A stretch of DNA of 64,000 nucleotides from Streptomyces cavernicola. GTDB taxonomy: Bacteria; Actinomycetota; Actinomycetes; Streptomycetales; Streptomycetaceae. Both the position numbers and the translations under genes were made by a program. The notes beneath the pieces were generated by a model that had not been told where the DNA came from, made no database searches, and was given only the letters and a program-made list of their open reading frames with translations. Where the stretch lies: positions 62,001 through 126,000 of the forward strand of contig NZ_JASCIQ010000004.1 in assembly GCF_029968035.1 (NCBI RefSeq). The letters are read 5' to 3'. Below are positions 33,705 through 42,185 of this stretch, in pieces (position 1 is the stretch's first letter; every line of letters begins with the position of its first letter).

Positions 33705-34733
33705 CTACTGCACGCTCCAGCGGTGCGGATGCGAGCGGGTGGCGGGGCAGGAGAAGACGTTCAACTGGCCCCAACGGCCCACGGCGACCTCGGTCGGCAA
33801 GGCGGATCGGTGCGCGGGCAGGTCTCGGTCCTCGAGCGGTTTCCAACTGCCGTTGCCGCCGTCCCACTCACGGCTGTCGATCGTCAGCAGCAGGTCCATC
33901 GGTGCGCCGCAGGCGTGGCAGTCCATGGGCGAGGGATCGGTCACGTGCCAGGACGCGAAGCCTCCGACGCGCCAGCCGGGCGGAATCGACAGGTCGTACT
34001 GGTAGGCGGGCGGTCCGGGTGCGTCGTCCGGCGCAGCCGAGGCCTCCTCCTCAAGGGCTTCCTCCCAGGCGTCGATCCGAGCACACAACTCGTCGGGAAG
34101 CAGGCCGGCGAACGGATACGTGGTCACCTGCTCCGGGTGCAGCACGCAGGGTTGCGGCACGTACCCCTCGAAGCCCACGACGGCCGGCCGGGGCGGTGCG
34201 GGCAGCATCTCCGTCACCTCCGAGGACCGGTGCCATCGGAGGTCGAGCGACATTCCGTATCCGGTCCTTCCGTGCCGGTCGAAGGGGCACCAGAACACCT
34301 GGAGCAGATCGGCGCCGTCCGGGCCCGCCGGCAGGTCGGGGAGGTCACGCCGGTAGAACTGGGCGACGCCCAGCATCGGCAGCGGGTCGGTGTCCGCCAA
34401 CCCGGCGACGCGGTGTTTCTGCGCCAGCTCCTTCAGAAGTGCTCGCTCCTGCTCCGTCGGGCCGGCGTCCGGGGCGCGGTCCCAGGCCGCTGCGAGGACC
34501 TGGCGCTCCCGGTGGATGTCGGCCGGGCGCCGGCCGGCGCCCCGCGCGTGCGGCTCGGTGCACACCGGCCACGGTTCGTCTCTCGGCCACAGCAGGGGCC
34601 CGCCCACGGAACTGGACGAGATATCTGGGCTGCCCGGCCGCGGGTGCAACCGAGTGGTGGTCCCGCGGTAGGCGGCCAACTCGGGGAAGAGCGCCTCGAC
34701 ATCGAGCGGGCGTGGCGGCGTGGTCCTCGTCAT
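33705..34733 (-). CDS. DUF1963-type protein, copy 1
   Basis: 342 residues from ATG 34733. The N-terminus PPRPLDVEALFPELAAYRGT and TRLHPRPGSP, then SSVGGPLLWPRDEPWP, are typical of DUF1963-like proteins, which read as YwqG-type beta-rich folds. The core has LPMLGVAQFYRRDLPDLPA and LLQVFWCPFD. Near the end a zinc-knuckle-like CHACGAPMDLLL is present. A clear paralogue lies at 57846 and a fragment at about 53768. Function is unknown; the genes are often near toxin/immunity or phage-derived genes. Confidence 0.75.
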   Translation of the reverse strand: MTRTTPPRPLDVEALFPELAAYRGTTTRLHPRPGSPDISSSSVGGPLLWPRDEPWPVCTEPHARGAGRRPADIHRERQVLAAAWDRAPDAGPTEQERALLKELAQKHRVAGLADTDPLPMLGVAQFYRRDLPDLPAGPDGADLLQVFWCPFDRHGRTGYGMSLDLRWHRSSEVTEMLPAPPRPAVVGFEGYVPQPCVLHPEQVTTYPFAGLLPDELCARIDAWEEALEEEASAAPDDAPGPPAYQYDLSIPPGWRVGGFASWHVTDPSPMDCHACGAPMDLLLTIDSREWDGGNGSWKPLEDRDLPAHRSALPTEVAVGRWGQLNVFSCPATRSHPHRWSVQ

Positions 34734-34875
34734 GAACACGACCCTAATCACCGACAGGCCGCAGCCACCGGCCTCATCCGTGACGCCGACGGCTCGGATG
34801 TCGACGACGAAGTCGAGGTGGCGCCCGGACCCGAGCACCTCATCACGGTCGACCACCACAACGACGAACGCCCGT

Positions 34876-36651
34876 CTACCCGTTGAGGAACGTGATCCGG
34901 CCGGGGGCGGGCGGGGCGAGGGGAGTCTCCGCGCTGGAGTGGGCCTCCAGGTAGTGGACCAGCGCGTCCAGGTCGATCACCTCGCCGCCCTCGCGGTCCG
35001 TTCCCTTGGTGAACGTGGGGAAGCCGTCGCCGCCGCCGGCGAGGAAGTCGCTCACGGTGACGCGGTACTTCGCGGTGGGCCGCACCCGCTCGCCGTTCAC
35101 CTTGACGGTGTCCGTCAGGACCCGGTCGGCGCCCGTACGGCTCATGTCGAGCGAGTAGCGGAGCTTCGAGGAGAGCTGCAGAATGCGAGGGTTTCGCGCG
35201 TTCAGGCCGGTGAACTGCTCCTTCAGGACGTCGAGCAGCTGCTCGCCGGTGAGCGTCATCGTCGTCAGCGTGGTCCCGAAGGGCTGGGTGCGGTACGCGT
35301 CGGCGTACGTGATCGCTCCGTCGCCCTTGTGCACGAGGTCGGCGCGCAGATCCCCCGGGGTGAGGACGGCCACCTCGGCCTCGTAACCGCGGGTGGCCTC
35401 CACCTGCGCGTCCGCAATCAGACTGCCGAGCGGGGTCTCCTTCGTGGTGGCGCCGCGGCCTGGGATGTCGGCCGAGATGTAGCCGACGGTTCGGTTCGCG
35501 ACCGTCGCGGAACGCTCGCGCCAGGTGTCGATGAGCTTGTTCATCGCGGGCTGCTTCGGGGTGCTGACGGGCACGGCGTGGTTCTGCGCGGTCACGGTGC
35601 GGCGGACGACGTCCCCGCTGTCGTCCAGGTCGAAGCGCAGCTCGGTGAAGGAACGGCCGAAGGAGTCGGCCTGCGTCACCGTCCGGGGCCTGCCGGCGGG
35701 GTCGGTGACGGTGCACTCGTACGACGCGTGGGAGTGGCCGCTGACGATGAGGTCGACCGCGCTCGTCGCCCGCTCGGCGATCTCCTTGATCCGGCCGCGC
35801 AGCTGGGATCCGGGCTCGTCGGCGTCGCAGTTCCCGCCGCCCGCCGCCCCGTTCTCGGCCTCGCCCTCGTGGATCAGGAGCACCTGGGCGTCAACTCCCT
35901 GCTCTTTCAACTCCTTTGAGTAGCGTTCGACGACGGGGATCTCGTCGTGGAACTCCACGTCGCGGATCTGGGCGGCGTTGACCGCCTCGGGCGCGTCCTT
36001 GGTGATCAGGCCGATGAACCCGATCTTCTGTCCGCCGGGCAGCGTCTTGACCGTGTACGGCCGCAGCAGCGGATCGGTGCTGCCCTTCCGCGTCACGTTG
36101 GCGGCGAGATACGGGTAGTCGGTGCCGTCGTACGCGCCGCCGGGGGCACAGCCGTCCTCGGGGTGGCAGCCTCCGTACGCCATGCGCTTCAGCTCGTCCG
36201 GTCCCTCGTCGAACTCGTGGTTGCCCACTGAGGTGACGTCGAGCCCGAGTTGCTCCAGAGCGTGGACGGTCGGTTCGTCGTGGAAGAGCGCGGAGAGGAG
36301 CGGGCTGCCGCCGATCATGTCCCCGGCGCCGACCGTCAGGGAGTTGGGCCGGCCGGCGCGGGACTTGTCCATCAGCGTGGCCAGTTGGGGCAGTCCGCCC
36401 GCCTGTACCGGAGCTCCGCCACCGCGCGCGACCTGCCCGGCCGGACCCTCGACGGGGTCGAGGTTGCCGTGCAGGTCGTTCAGGGCGAGGAGTTGTACGG
36501 GCACGCCGGCGCGCGCGGCCGGGGCCGGGGCCGGCGCGACAGCGGTCGCGGAGTCAGTCGCGGATGCGGCGGGCACGCACAGGGCGAGCCCGATCGCGGC
36601 CGCCGCATATCGAGAGAAGCGAGGGCGCAGGCCCTTCGAGGTTTCGATCAC
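34876..36651 (-). CDS. Secreted 5'-nucleotidase / metallophosphatase (UshA-like)
   Basis: 591 residues from GTG 36651, with a signal peptide (RYAAAAIGLALCVPAASA). The calcineurin-like N-domain has LALNDLHGNLDP, GAGDMIGGSPL, SVGNHEFDEG and IVSGHSHASYE, the complete two-metal site. The C-terminal 5'-nucleotidase domain begins near TVGYISADIPGRG and carries PLGSLIADAQ and the substrate-stacking region SDFLAGGGDGFPTF. It releases phosphate from extracellular nucleotides, so it serves nucleoside and phosphate scavenging. No PHO-box-like repeat was identified upstream. Confidence 0.9.
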   Translation of the reverse strand: MIETSKGLRPRFSRYAAAAIGLALCVPAASATDSATAVAPAPAPAARAGVPVQLLALNDLHGNLDPVEGPAGQVARGGGAPVQAGGLPQLATLMDKSRAGRPNSLTVGAGDMIGGSPLLSALFHDEPTVHALEQLGLDVTSVGNHEFDEGPDELKRMAYGGCHPEDGCAPGGAYDGTDYPYLAANVTRKGSTDPLLRPYTVKTLPGGQKIGFIGLITKDAPEAVNAAQIRDVEFHDEIPVVERYSKELKEQGVDAQVLLIHEGEAENGAAGGGNCDADEPGSQLRGRIKEIAERATSAVDLIVSGHSHASYECTVTDPAGRPRTVTQADSFGRSFTELRFDLDDSGDVVRRTVTAQNHAVPVSTPKQPAMNKLIDTWRERSATVANRTVGYISADIPGRGATTKETPLGSLIADAQVEATRGYEAEVAVLTPGDLRADLVHKGDGAITYADAYRTQPFGTTLTTMTLTGEQLLDVLKEQFTGLNARNPRILQLSSKLRYSLDMSRTGADRVLTDTVKVNGERVRPTAKYRVTVSDFLAGGGDGFPTFTKGTDREGGEVIDLDALVHYLEAHSSAETPLAPPAPGRITFLNG

Positions 36652-36814
36652 GCCCTGACGTTATGTAGTCACGCAGAGTAATGACGTTGGACACACCGCA
36701 CCTCTCCCAACTGGTCTGACCACCGCGAGTGAACCGACCGCCGCCGAGCCAGGTCGTGCACGCCCCTTGTTGCCCCGCGCACCCCGCACTACGCTCCTCT
36801 CACCCCTGAATTGC

Positions 36815-36824
36815 TAAGCGCTTA
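36815..36824. promoter_or_regulatory. LacI-type operator-like palindrome
   Basis: TAAGCGCTTA, a perfect 10-bp palindrome 27 bp before the MBL-hydrolase start. The AAGCGCTT core is typical of LacI-family operators in actinobacteria. No LacI gene is in the window, so the regulator would act from elsewhere. Confidence 0.45.
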
Positions 36825-36850
36825 ACCAAAATCTCTGAGCAGGAGGCGCC

Positions 36851-37987
36851 ATGGGACAGGTCGTGGACGACAGTTCCGGGTCGGCGGAGCCAGGGCAGGG
36901 CGGCCCCGGGCGGCGATGGTTTCTGAGGTCGTCGGCCGTGGCCGTCACCGCGGCGGGAGGGTTGGGCACGTCACCCTCGTACGCCTCTGCCGTGCCACCG
37001 CGCGAACGGCCGGAGACCGGCAGCAGCAGGCTCGTGCTTCTCGGCACTCTCGGCGGGCCGCCACCGGAGCCGTCTGCGACGGGCATCGCCACCGCCCTGG
37101 CCGTACGGGACCGGGTCTACGTCATCGACTGCGGTCGCGGCGCCGTCTCCCAGTACGTCCGGGCCGGGCTGAAACTCTCCCGGCTGCGCGGCCTCTACGT
37201 CACACACCTGCACGCCGACCACGTCTGCGACCTCCACGACTTCTTCCTGCTCGGCGGCTTCGGCCCGAACGACGCGGGCGACCGCGTGCGCGAACCCGTA
37301 CCGGTGTACGGCCCGGGACCCGCGGGGGCGCTGCCGCCAGGGCGGCCCGGTGCGCCGGTGGTCTGCCCGGACGAGCCGACGCCGGGGACCGCGGCGCTGA
37401 TGCGGCATCAGGTCGCGGCGTTCGCCTACCAGACCAATCTGTTCATGCGGTACTCGAACATCTCCGACCCGCGCGAACTGATGGACGTCCACGAGGTCGA
37501 GGTTCCCGTGGTCGGTGCGAGTGCACTCGGGGAGACGGCACCGGACATGGAGCCGTTCCCGGTCTCGGACGACGGAGTCGTGCGGGTGACGGCGACCCTC
37601 GTGCCGCACGGGCCGGTCTTTCCGTCCTTCGCGTACCGCTTCGACACCCCGGACGGCTCGGTCGTCTTCTCCGGGGACACGGCCGCCTCCGGCAACGTGG
37701 AGCGGCTCGCCCACGGAGCCGACGTACTCGTCCATGAGGCGATCGACCTGGAGGCGCAGCGAGCGGCCGGGACGCCGCCCGAAGTCCTCGCGCATCTCGC
37801 CGAGTCGCACACCTCCGTCGACGAGGTCGGGCCCCTGGCCGAACGGGCCGGCGTCTCGACGCTCGTGCTCAGCCACCTCATGCCCACCGGTGTCCCCACG
37901 TCGACCTGGTACCGCCGGGCCCGCCGCGGCTTCACCGGCAAGGTCGTGATCGGGAAGGACCTCATGGAACTCCCCCTCCGCGCCTGA
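36851..37987 (+). CDS. Tat-exported MBL-fold metallohydrolase (RNase Z/arylsulfatase-like)
   Basis: 378 residues from ATG 36851, behind GCAGGAGG. The N-terminus holds a twin-arginine type signal (GRRWFLRSSAVAVTAAGG). The MBL fold follows, with LVLLGTLGGPPPEPSATGIA, the zinc motif THLHADHVCD at about 117-126, a later SGDTAASGNVE and the final metal His in SHLMPTG. TGIAT and the two-step active site resemble RNase Z-like arylsulfatases/phosphodiesterases rather than beta-lactamases. The substrate is unknown. Confidence 0.83.
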   Translation: MGQVVDDSSGSAEPGQGGPGRRWFLRSSAVAVTAAGGLGTSPSYASAVPPRERPETGSSRLVLLGTLGGPPPEPSATGIATALAVRDRVYVIDCGRGAVSQYVRAGLKLSRLRGLYVTHLHADHVCDLHDFFLLGGFGPNDAGDRVREPVPVYGPGPAGALPPGRPGAPVVCPDEPTPGTAALMRHQVAAFAYQTNLFMRYSNISDPRELMDVHEVEVPVVGASALGETAPDMEPFPVSDDGVVRVTATLVPHGPVFPSFAYRFDTPDGSVVFSGDTAASGNVERLAHGADVLVHEAIDLEAQRAAGTPPEVLAHLAESHTSVDEVGPLAERAGVSTLVLSHLMPTGVPTSTWYRRARRGFTGKVVIGKDLMELPLRA

Positions 37988-38040
37988 CCAACGTGCACCC
38001 CGGCCGTGCCCTTGCCTGGGCGCGGCGGTGTGCGGCCTGC

Positions 38041-38064
38041 GGTGTGCGGTGTGCGGTGTGCGGT
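38041..38064 (+). repeat. Heptamer tandem repeat (GGTGTGC)3
   Basis: Three perfect GGTGTGC copies plus GGTG in the 143-bp gap between convergent genes. It is a simple repeat with no other visible role. Confidence 0.7.
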
Positions 38065-38130
38065 GAGGTCGAACTGGTCGACGGGTGCGGCCAGTTGATC
38101 TCGATGCTGCACAGCGCCCAGCCGGGCCTG

Positions 38131-39678
38131 CTACCCGCTCCGGTGTCCCGTGCCGGTGAGACGGTCGGCTTCGGCGCGGATGCGAGACCAGGCATGGGCG
38201 ATGTGGTCGGCGGTGGTGGCAGTGCCGCCTGCTGCCATGCGCAGGGTGAAGCGGCCGTTGACGTCGGTGCTGCTGAGCAGGATGTCACCGCCGGCGTTGA
38301 GGCGCTTCAGGAGCTGGGCGTTGACGGAACAGTCGGCCCGCAGGCGGAAGCAGACCAGGCCGAACGGGCTCGGGGCGACGACCTCGAAGCGATCGTCGCC
38401 ACGGACCAAGTCGGCGAAGATCCGGGCGAGTTCGACGCCCCGGCGCAGGTGGGCACGGAGGCCGTCGGCTCCGTACCAGCGCAGGGTGAACCACAGTTTG
38501 AGGGCGCGGAAGGGGCGGCCGAGCGGGATCTGCCAGTCCCGGTAGTCGGGCGCCTGCCGCGGGTCGCCGGTCACCTCCCGCAGATAGCTCTGGGTGACGG
38601 TCATGGCTTGGGTGACCGCTGCCGGATCGGCGAACCACATGGGGCTGCATTCGAAGCCGGTGAGCAGCCATTTGTGGGTGTTGACGCTGTAGCTGTCGGC
38701 GTGTTCGAGGCCGTCGTTGATCCACCGCAGTTCGGGGCAGATCGCTGCGACACCGGCGTACGCGCCGTCGACGTGGAGCCACACGTCGTGGCTGCGGCAG
38801 ATGTCGGCGACGGCCGGGAGGGGGTCGATCGCGGTGGTGGACGTGGTGCCGATGGTGGCGATGGCGGCGACCGGTGTGAGGCCCGCGGACAGGTCTGCTT
38901 CGACGGCCTGGCGCAGCAGGTCGGGCCGCAGGGCCTGAGTGTGCGATTCGACGGGGATGCGGCGCAGTTGCAGGTCCCCCAGGCCGCTCAGGCGCACGGC
39001 CTTGTGTACCGAGCAGTTGGCCTCGGTGGAGGTGTAGACGGTGTAACCGGGGCCGCTTCCGTGGTTGCGCCACTGTTCGCCGGCGCGGCGCCACAGGGCC
39101 GCGGTCAGGGCGACGAGCATGGCGGAGGAGGCGGTGTCCTGGATGACTCCGCCGCGGGTGAAGCGGTCCGGCAGCGCCATGAGGTCGGCGAGCCAGTCCA
39201 TGACCCGTTGTTCGAGCTCGGTGGCGGCCGGGTTGGTGGCCCAGGCCATGCCCTGGGCGTTCAGCCCGGCGGTGAGCATCTGCGCCAGTACGGCAGGGCC
39301 CGAGGTGGTCATGGGGAAGAACCCGAGGAAGCCCGGGTGCTGCCAGTGCGCCATGCCGGGAAGGATCAGCGTGTCCAGGTCCTGCAGGAGTGTCCCGAAG
39401 TCCTCCCCTGTCTCCGGGGCCTGTGCGGGCAGCCGGTCGGCGACCTGCCCCGGAGTGACCGGCGGAGTGACGGGGCGGCTCGGCAGGTCCTGCCAGTAGT
39501 CGGCGATCCAGTCGACCACGGCATGGCCGCAGCGGCGGAATTCCCCCGGCGACATGTGGCTCGGGCCCACGCCCGTACTGCCGGCGCCCACTCCCGTACC
39601 GCTGTCGGTGGCCGTGGGGAGGTCGGGTCCGCTGCCGCCCGAGGGGGTGGGGCGGCTCGTGGGGAGGGGCACGGTCAC
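38131..39678 (-). CDS. PLP-dependent aromatic L-amino acid decarboxylase
   Basis: 515 residues from GTG 39678, directly after the stop of the upstream gene. It is a group II PLP decarboxylase, with PGMAHWQHPGFLGFFP near the N-terminus, NCSVHKAVRL containing the ring-stacking His225, VDGAYAG with Asp304, and the Schiff-base Lys336 in SVNTHKWLLTGFECS. The THKWLL--F-CS form fits aromatic amino acid decarboxylases better than glutamate decarboxylases. The first 40 residues are low-complexity. A substrate such as Tyr, Trp or DOPA is likely but not fixed by the sequence. Confidence 0.85.
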   Translation of the reverse strand: MTVPLPTSRPTPSGGSGPDLPTATDSGTGVGAGSTGVGPSHMSPGEFRRCGHAVVDWIADYWQDLPSRPVTPPVTPGQVADRLPAQAPETGEDFGTLLQDLDTLILPGMAHWQHPGFLGFFPMTTSGPAVLAQMLTAGLNAQGMAWATNPAATELEQRVMDWLADLMALPDRFTRGGVIQDTASSAMLVALTAALWRRAGEQWRNHGSGPGYTVYTSTEANCSVHKAVRLSGLGDLQLRRIPVESHTQALRPDLLRQAVEADLSAGLTPVAAIATIGTTSTTAIDPLPAVADICRSHDVWLHVDGAYAGVAAICPELRWINDGLEHADSYSVNTHKWLLTGFECSPMWFADPAAVTQAMTVTQSYLREVTGDPRQAPDYRDWQIPLGRPFRALKLWFTLRWYGADGLRAHLRRGVELARIFADLVRGDDRFEVVAPSPFGLVCFRLRADCSVNAQLLKRLNAGGDILLSSTDVNGRFTLRMAAGGTATTADHIAHAWSRIRAEADRLTGTGHRSG

Positions 39679-40278
39679 TCACCTGGTGTGCTGGTCGGTG
39701 TCGGCTTGCGGGAAGTGGGCCCGGTAGGCGGCCCGATGCTCCGGGGTCCGGTCGAGGAAGACGTGGTCGGAGCGGACCATGTGGCGTACTGCCAGCAGCG
39801 GTACGGGGCTGCGCAGCGGGCGGAACGCGGGGTTGCGCACACCCGGTGCGGAGGGTGGGCCGTCGTGGAACTCGCCGATCATCAGCCCCTGTTGGGCCAC
39901 GGAGGTCTTCAACTGCCGCTGTGTGCCCTCGATGAGCTCTGCTTGACGGCTCCGCGGCACGGTGGGGAACGCCGCCAGCAGGGCGTGGTCGGCATCGGCG
40001 CCGCAGGATCGGTCGAACCAGTGCACGTAGCCGCGCATGATCCGGGTCAGCTCTCCCACCTCGCTCACCGGGTACGGCCACACCACGCCGTACAACGCTT
40101 CCCGTTCCAGGGCGCGCACGGTGTAGGGGCATACCGGTCCGTCCCGCCCCAGGTCCGGGTGCGAGTGGCAGAGGTACTCGCGCACCCACTGCTCCAATGC
40201 CTGCCACACCCCGTCGCCCCACGCGTCCCCTTGATGCTCACTCAGGAGCCGGGGAGCACACCACTGCTCAACCTTCAT
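39679..40278 (-). CDS. DUF6875-like protein in the decarboxylase operon
   Basis: 199 residues from ATG 40278, overlapping the upstream EF-hand gene by 11 bp. Features include CHSHPDLGRDGPVCPYTVRA, GVVWPYPVSEVGELT and SRQAELIEGTQRQLKTSVAQ. The pattern (DGPVCPYT, then a Trp-Pro strand and an arginine-rich tail) resembles DUF6875 proteins that accompany biosynthetic enzymes in Streptomyces. The role is unknown, possibly a partner of the decarboxylase. The family call is by resemblance. Confidence 0.6.
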   Translation of the reverse strand: MKVEQWCAPRLLSEHQGDAWGDGVWQALEQWVREYLCHSHPDLGRDGPVCPYTVRALEREALYGVVWPYPVSEVGELTRIMRGYVHWFDRSCGADADHALLAAFPTVPRSRQAELIEGTQRQLKTSVAQQGLMIGEFHDGPPSAPGVRNPAFRPLRSPVPLLAVRHMVRSDHVFLDRTPEHRAAYRAHFPQADTDQHTR

Positions 40279-40813
40279 CGAACTCGTCGTGGGGCTCGTC
40301 GGTGGTGTAGAAGGTGACCGCCGAGGCGATGACCTCGTCGACGCTGACCACCCCGTCGCCGTCCGCGTCGACTCGCGCCGCGTCAGCCGGCGCCCCGGAC
40401 GCGGTGGCCCCCATCGCCCGCAGCATCCGCGCCCATTCGGCCACGTGCACGGTGCCGTCGCCGTTCACGTCCGCGATGTCCACGACGGCGGTCGCCCATG
40501 GGCGGATCACCTGGGTGAACCCGTCCGCGTCGCCCCGCAGCCGTGCATGGGCGGCGCGTACGAACTCCTCCCGCGTGAGGGCGCCGTCGCGGTCACTGTC
40601 CGCCGCCTCTGCAAGGCCGGTGAAGTAGTGGCGGGCGCCCTCCACCAGCGCCTGTCCCTTCGGGGACCGCTCGGGCAGGTCGTACTGGCCGAGGATTCGC
40701 CTGGCCATGCCCTCGAAGTCGCTGATGGTGACGTGGCTGTCGCCATCGCTGTCGAACGTGGCGAAGCGTGCCGCCAACTTCTTCCCGTACGCGTCGTTGT
40801 CCAGCGCTGTCAT
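40268..40813 (-). CDS. Four-EF-hand calcium-binding protein (calerythrin-like)
   Basis: 181 residues from ATG 40813, which has GGAGG five bases upstream; GTG 40861 is a weaker start. Four 12-residue EF loops are complete: D21-D32 (DSDGDSHVTISD), D72-E83 (DSDRDGALTREE), D115-E126 (DVNGDGTVHVAE) and D149-E160 (DADGDGVVSVDE). Size and order match calerythrin and related actinobacterial sarcoplasmic-type calcium proteins. As first gene of an operon with the decarboxylase it could buffer or sense calcium for that pathway. The functional link is inference. Confidence 0.9.
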   Translation of the reverse strand: MTALDNDAYGKKLAARFATFDSDGDSHVTISDFEGMARRILGQYDLPERSPKGQALVEGARHYFTGLAEAADSDRDGALTREEFVRAAHARLRGDADGFTQVIRPWATAVVDIADVNGDGTVHVAEWARMLRAMGATASGAPADAARVDADGDGVVSVDEVIASAVTFYTTDEPHDEFDEG

Positions 40814-41170
40814 GCCGGCCTCCAGAAGATGCGTCGACTTGAGAGCCGGCAGGGCCGACACTCACCCCCGCCCCATCGTCACACGATGTAGCGATTTACT
40901 TACTGTCTGGCATCACCCATCCGGGGCTCGCGGCGGACCTCGCCGGCCGGGGCCGCCTGGCGCCGCCGCCGTCGAGCGGCCGGCAGCGGGCGTGTGCACT
41001 TGGACGCGGCCCGGATAATTTCCGAACGGGAATTACCGACGGGTGTCCGGTTCACGCCATGGCGATTACCTGCCGCCCTTTTCGCTGGACGGGCGGCGAC
41101 AGAAACGGTGAACATATTCCAGGAAGCGGACGTGGATTCCGCCTCTCCTCCCGTTGAAAGGTTTTCTGTC
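40814..41170. other. Intergenic region with divergent promoters
   Basis: 357 bp between the EF-hand operon and the SMR pair. It contains the palindrome at 41013-41038 and an AT-richer stretch around 41010-41040. A GCCGCCC/GGGCGGC stem lies near 41073-41095. No gene was found. Confidence 0.45.
41013..41038. promoter_or_regulatory. Candidate operator upstream of the SMR pair
   Basis: GGATAATTTCC and GGGAATTACCG form an imperfect inverted repeat around GAAC, in an AT-rich patch 130 bp before the first SMR gene. A GATAATTCCG half-site recurs at about 42093. A TetR or LuxR protein from the nearby regulator genes could bind it. Confidence 0.35.
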
Positions 41171-41491
41171 ATGCACTGGCTCTACCTGGCCATCGCCGTC
41201 GCGTTCGAGATCACGGTGGCGTTGTCCGCCGGCAAGGCCGAGGGGTTCACCAACCGCAAGTGGACGGCGGCGACGCTGATCAGCGGTGCACTGGCGACGT
41301 TCGCGCTGAGCAAGGCGCTGCTGACGTTCAACGTCGGCGTGGGGTACGCGCTGTGGACCTCGGTGGCCGGAGTCGGCATCACGCTCCTCGGCGCGCTGCT
41401 GTTCGGCCAGCGCCTGAGCTGGGGCAAGGGGATCGGCATCCTCGCCGTCATCGGCGGCGTGGTCGGTCTCCAGCTCAGCGGCGGCGCCTGA
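41171..41491 (+). CDS. Small multidrug resistance (SMR) transporter subunit A
   Basis: 106 residues from ATG 41171. It has four transmembrane helices, with the essential Glu in helix 1 (LAIAVAFEITVAL). Other features are GVGYALWTSVAGVGITLLGA and a C-terminal GIGILAVIGGVVGLQLSG. It is paired with a second SMR gene 80 bp downstream, so the two may form a heterodimeric exporter like EbrAB/YkkCD. The substrate, a small cation or guanidinium compound, is not known. Confidence 0.85.
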   Translation: MHWLYLAIAVAFEITVALSAGKAEGFTNRKWTAATLISGALATFALSKALLTFNVGVGYALWTSVAGVGITLLGALLFGQRLSWGKGIGILAVIGGVVGLQLSGGA

Positions 41492-41571
41492 TCCCCGCCT
41501 CTCCGTCCGCCTGCTCGTCCGCCCGTATCCGACTCCCCCGTACGCGAAAACCCGAAAGGACCTCCCTTCTC

Positions 41572-41973
41572 ATGTCTGCGAACAACCAGTCCTCGGCCCG
41601 CTCCTGGCTGATGCTGCTCCTGGCCGGGGCGTTCGAGATCGTCTACGCGCTCGCCGTCGGCGGTAGCGAGGGCTTCACCGTGCCGACCTGGTCGCTGGTC
41701 GGCATCGTGTTCTTCCTGTTGACCTTGTGGGCGTTGAGCATGGCGTTGCGCACCATCGACGTCGGCATCGGCTACGCCGTGTGGGCCGGCATCGGGGCGG
41801 TCGGCGCGGCCGTGCTCGGCCCGGTGTTCTTCGACGAGACCCTGACCTTCGTGCAGTACCTGTGGCTCGGCCTGATCATCGCCGGTGTCGTCTGGCTGAA
41901 GCTGGCCGACAGGCCCTCCGCCGCCGAGGAGACCGTCGACCAGCCGCGGCAGGCACAGGCCGTCGGCGTCTGA
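41572..41973 (+). CDS. Small multidrug resistance (SMR) transporter subunit B
   Basis: 133 residues from ATG 41572. The helix-1 Glu lies in LAGAFEIVYALAVGG, and GIGYAVWAGIGAVGAAVLG and VVWLKLADRPSA complete the SMR fold. A hydrophilic tail of about 25 residues follows. The helix-1 and helix-3 residues look closer to the SugE/Gdx guanidinium group than to EmrE, which suggests, without proof, export of guanidinium-like compounds. Confidence 0.85.
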   Translation: MSANNQSSARSWLMLLLAGAFEIVYALAVGGSEGFTVPTWSLVGIVFFLLTLWALSMALRTIDVGIGYAVWAGIGAVGAAVLGPVFFDETLTFVQYLWLGLIIAGVVWLKLADRPSAAEETVDQPRQAQAVGV

Positions 41974-42185
41974 CCCCGCGACGGCCCGAACGGCCGTGAC
42001 GCGCAGCAGGAGCCATGCCCCGGTGTTTACGCCGCACCGTGACGCCGGGGGCCTTGGCGGATTTCCCCGCCAAGCCCTTCAGTTTCCTCAAGTGATAATT
42101 CCGACGCCGCCGAGATATTCGCCGTTTTGATACTTCGCGAACGCAAATAACGTACGGGGTAATTCTTTATGTTCCACACGGGGCG
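41974..42185. other. Locally AT-rich intergenic segment
   Basis: 212 bp between the SMR pair and the convergent LuxR gene. From 42092 to 42172 the GC content drops clearly (GATAATTCCG, AAATAACG, GGTAATTCTTT). It may be a promoter or protein-binding region, but no gene begins in it. Confidence 0.35.

Noticed and set aside
40990..41170. Guanidine riboswitch in front of the SMR genes
   Set aside because: ACGG occurs twice, but I could not form the paired small stem-loops with ACGR loops (guanidine-II) or the ykkC-type core; a GC-rich stem there is not specific.
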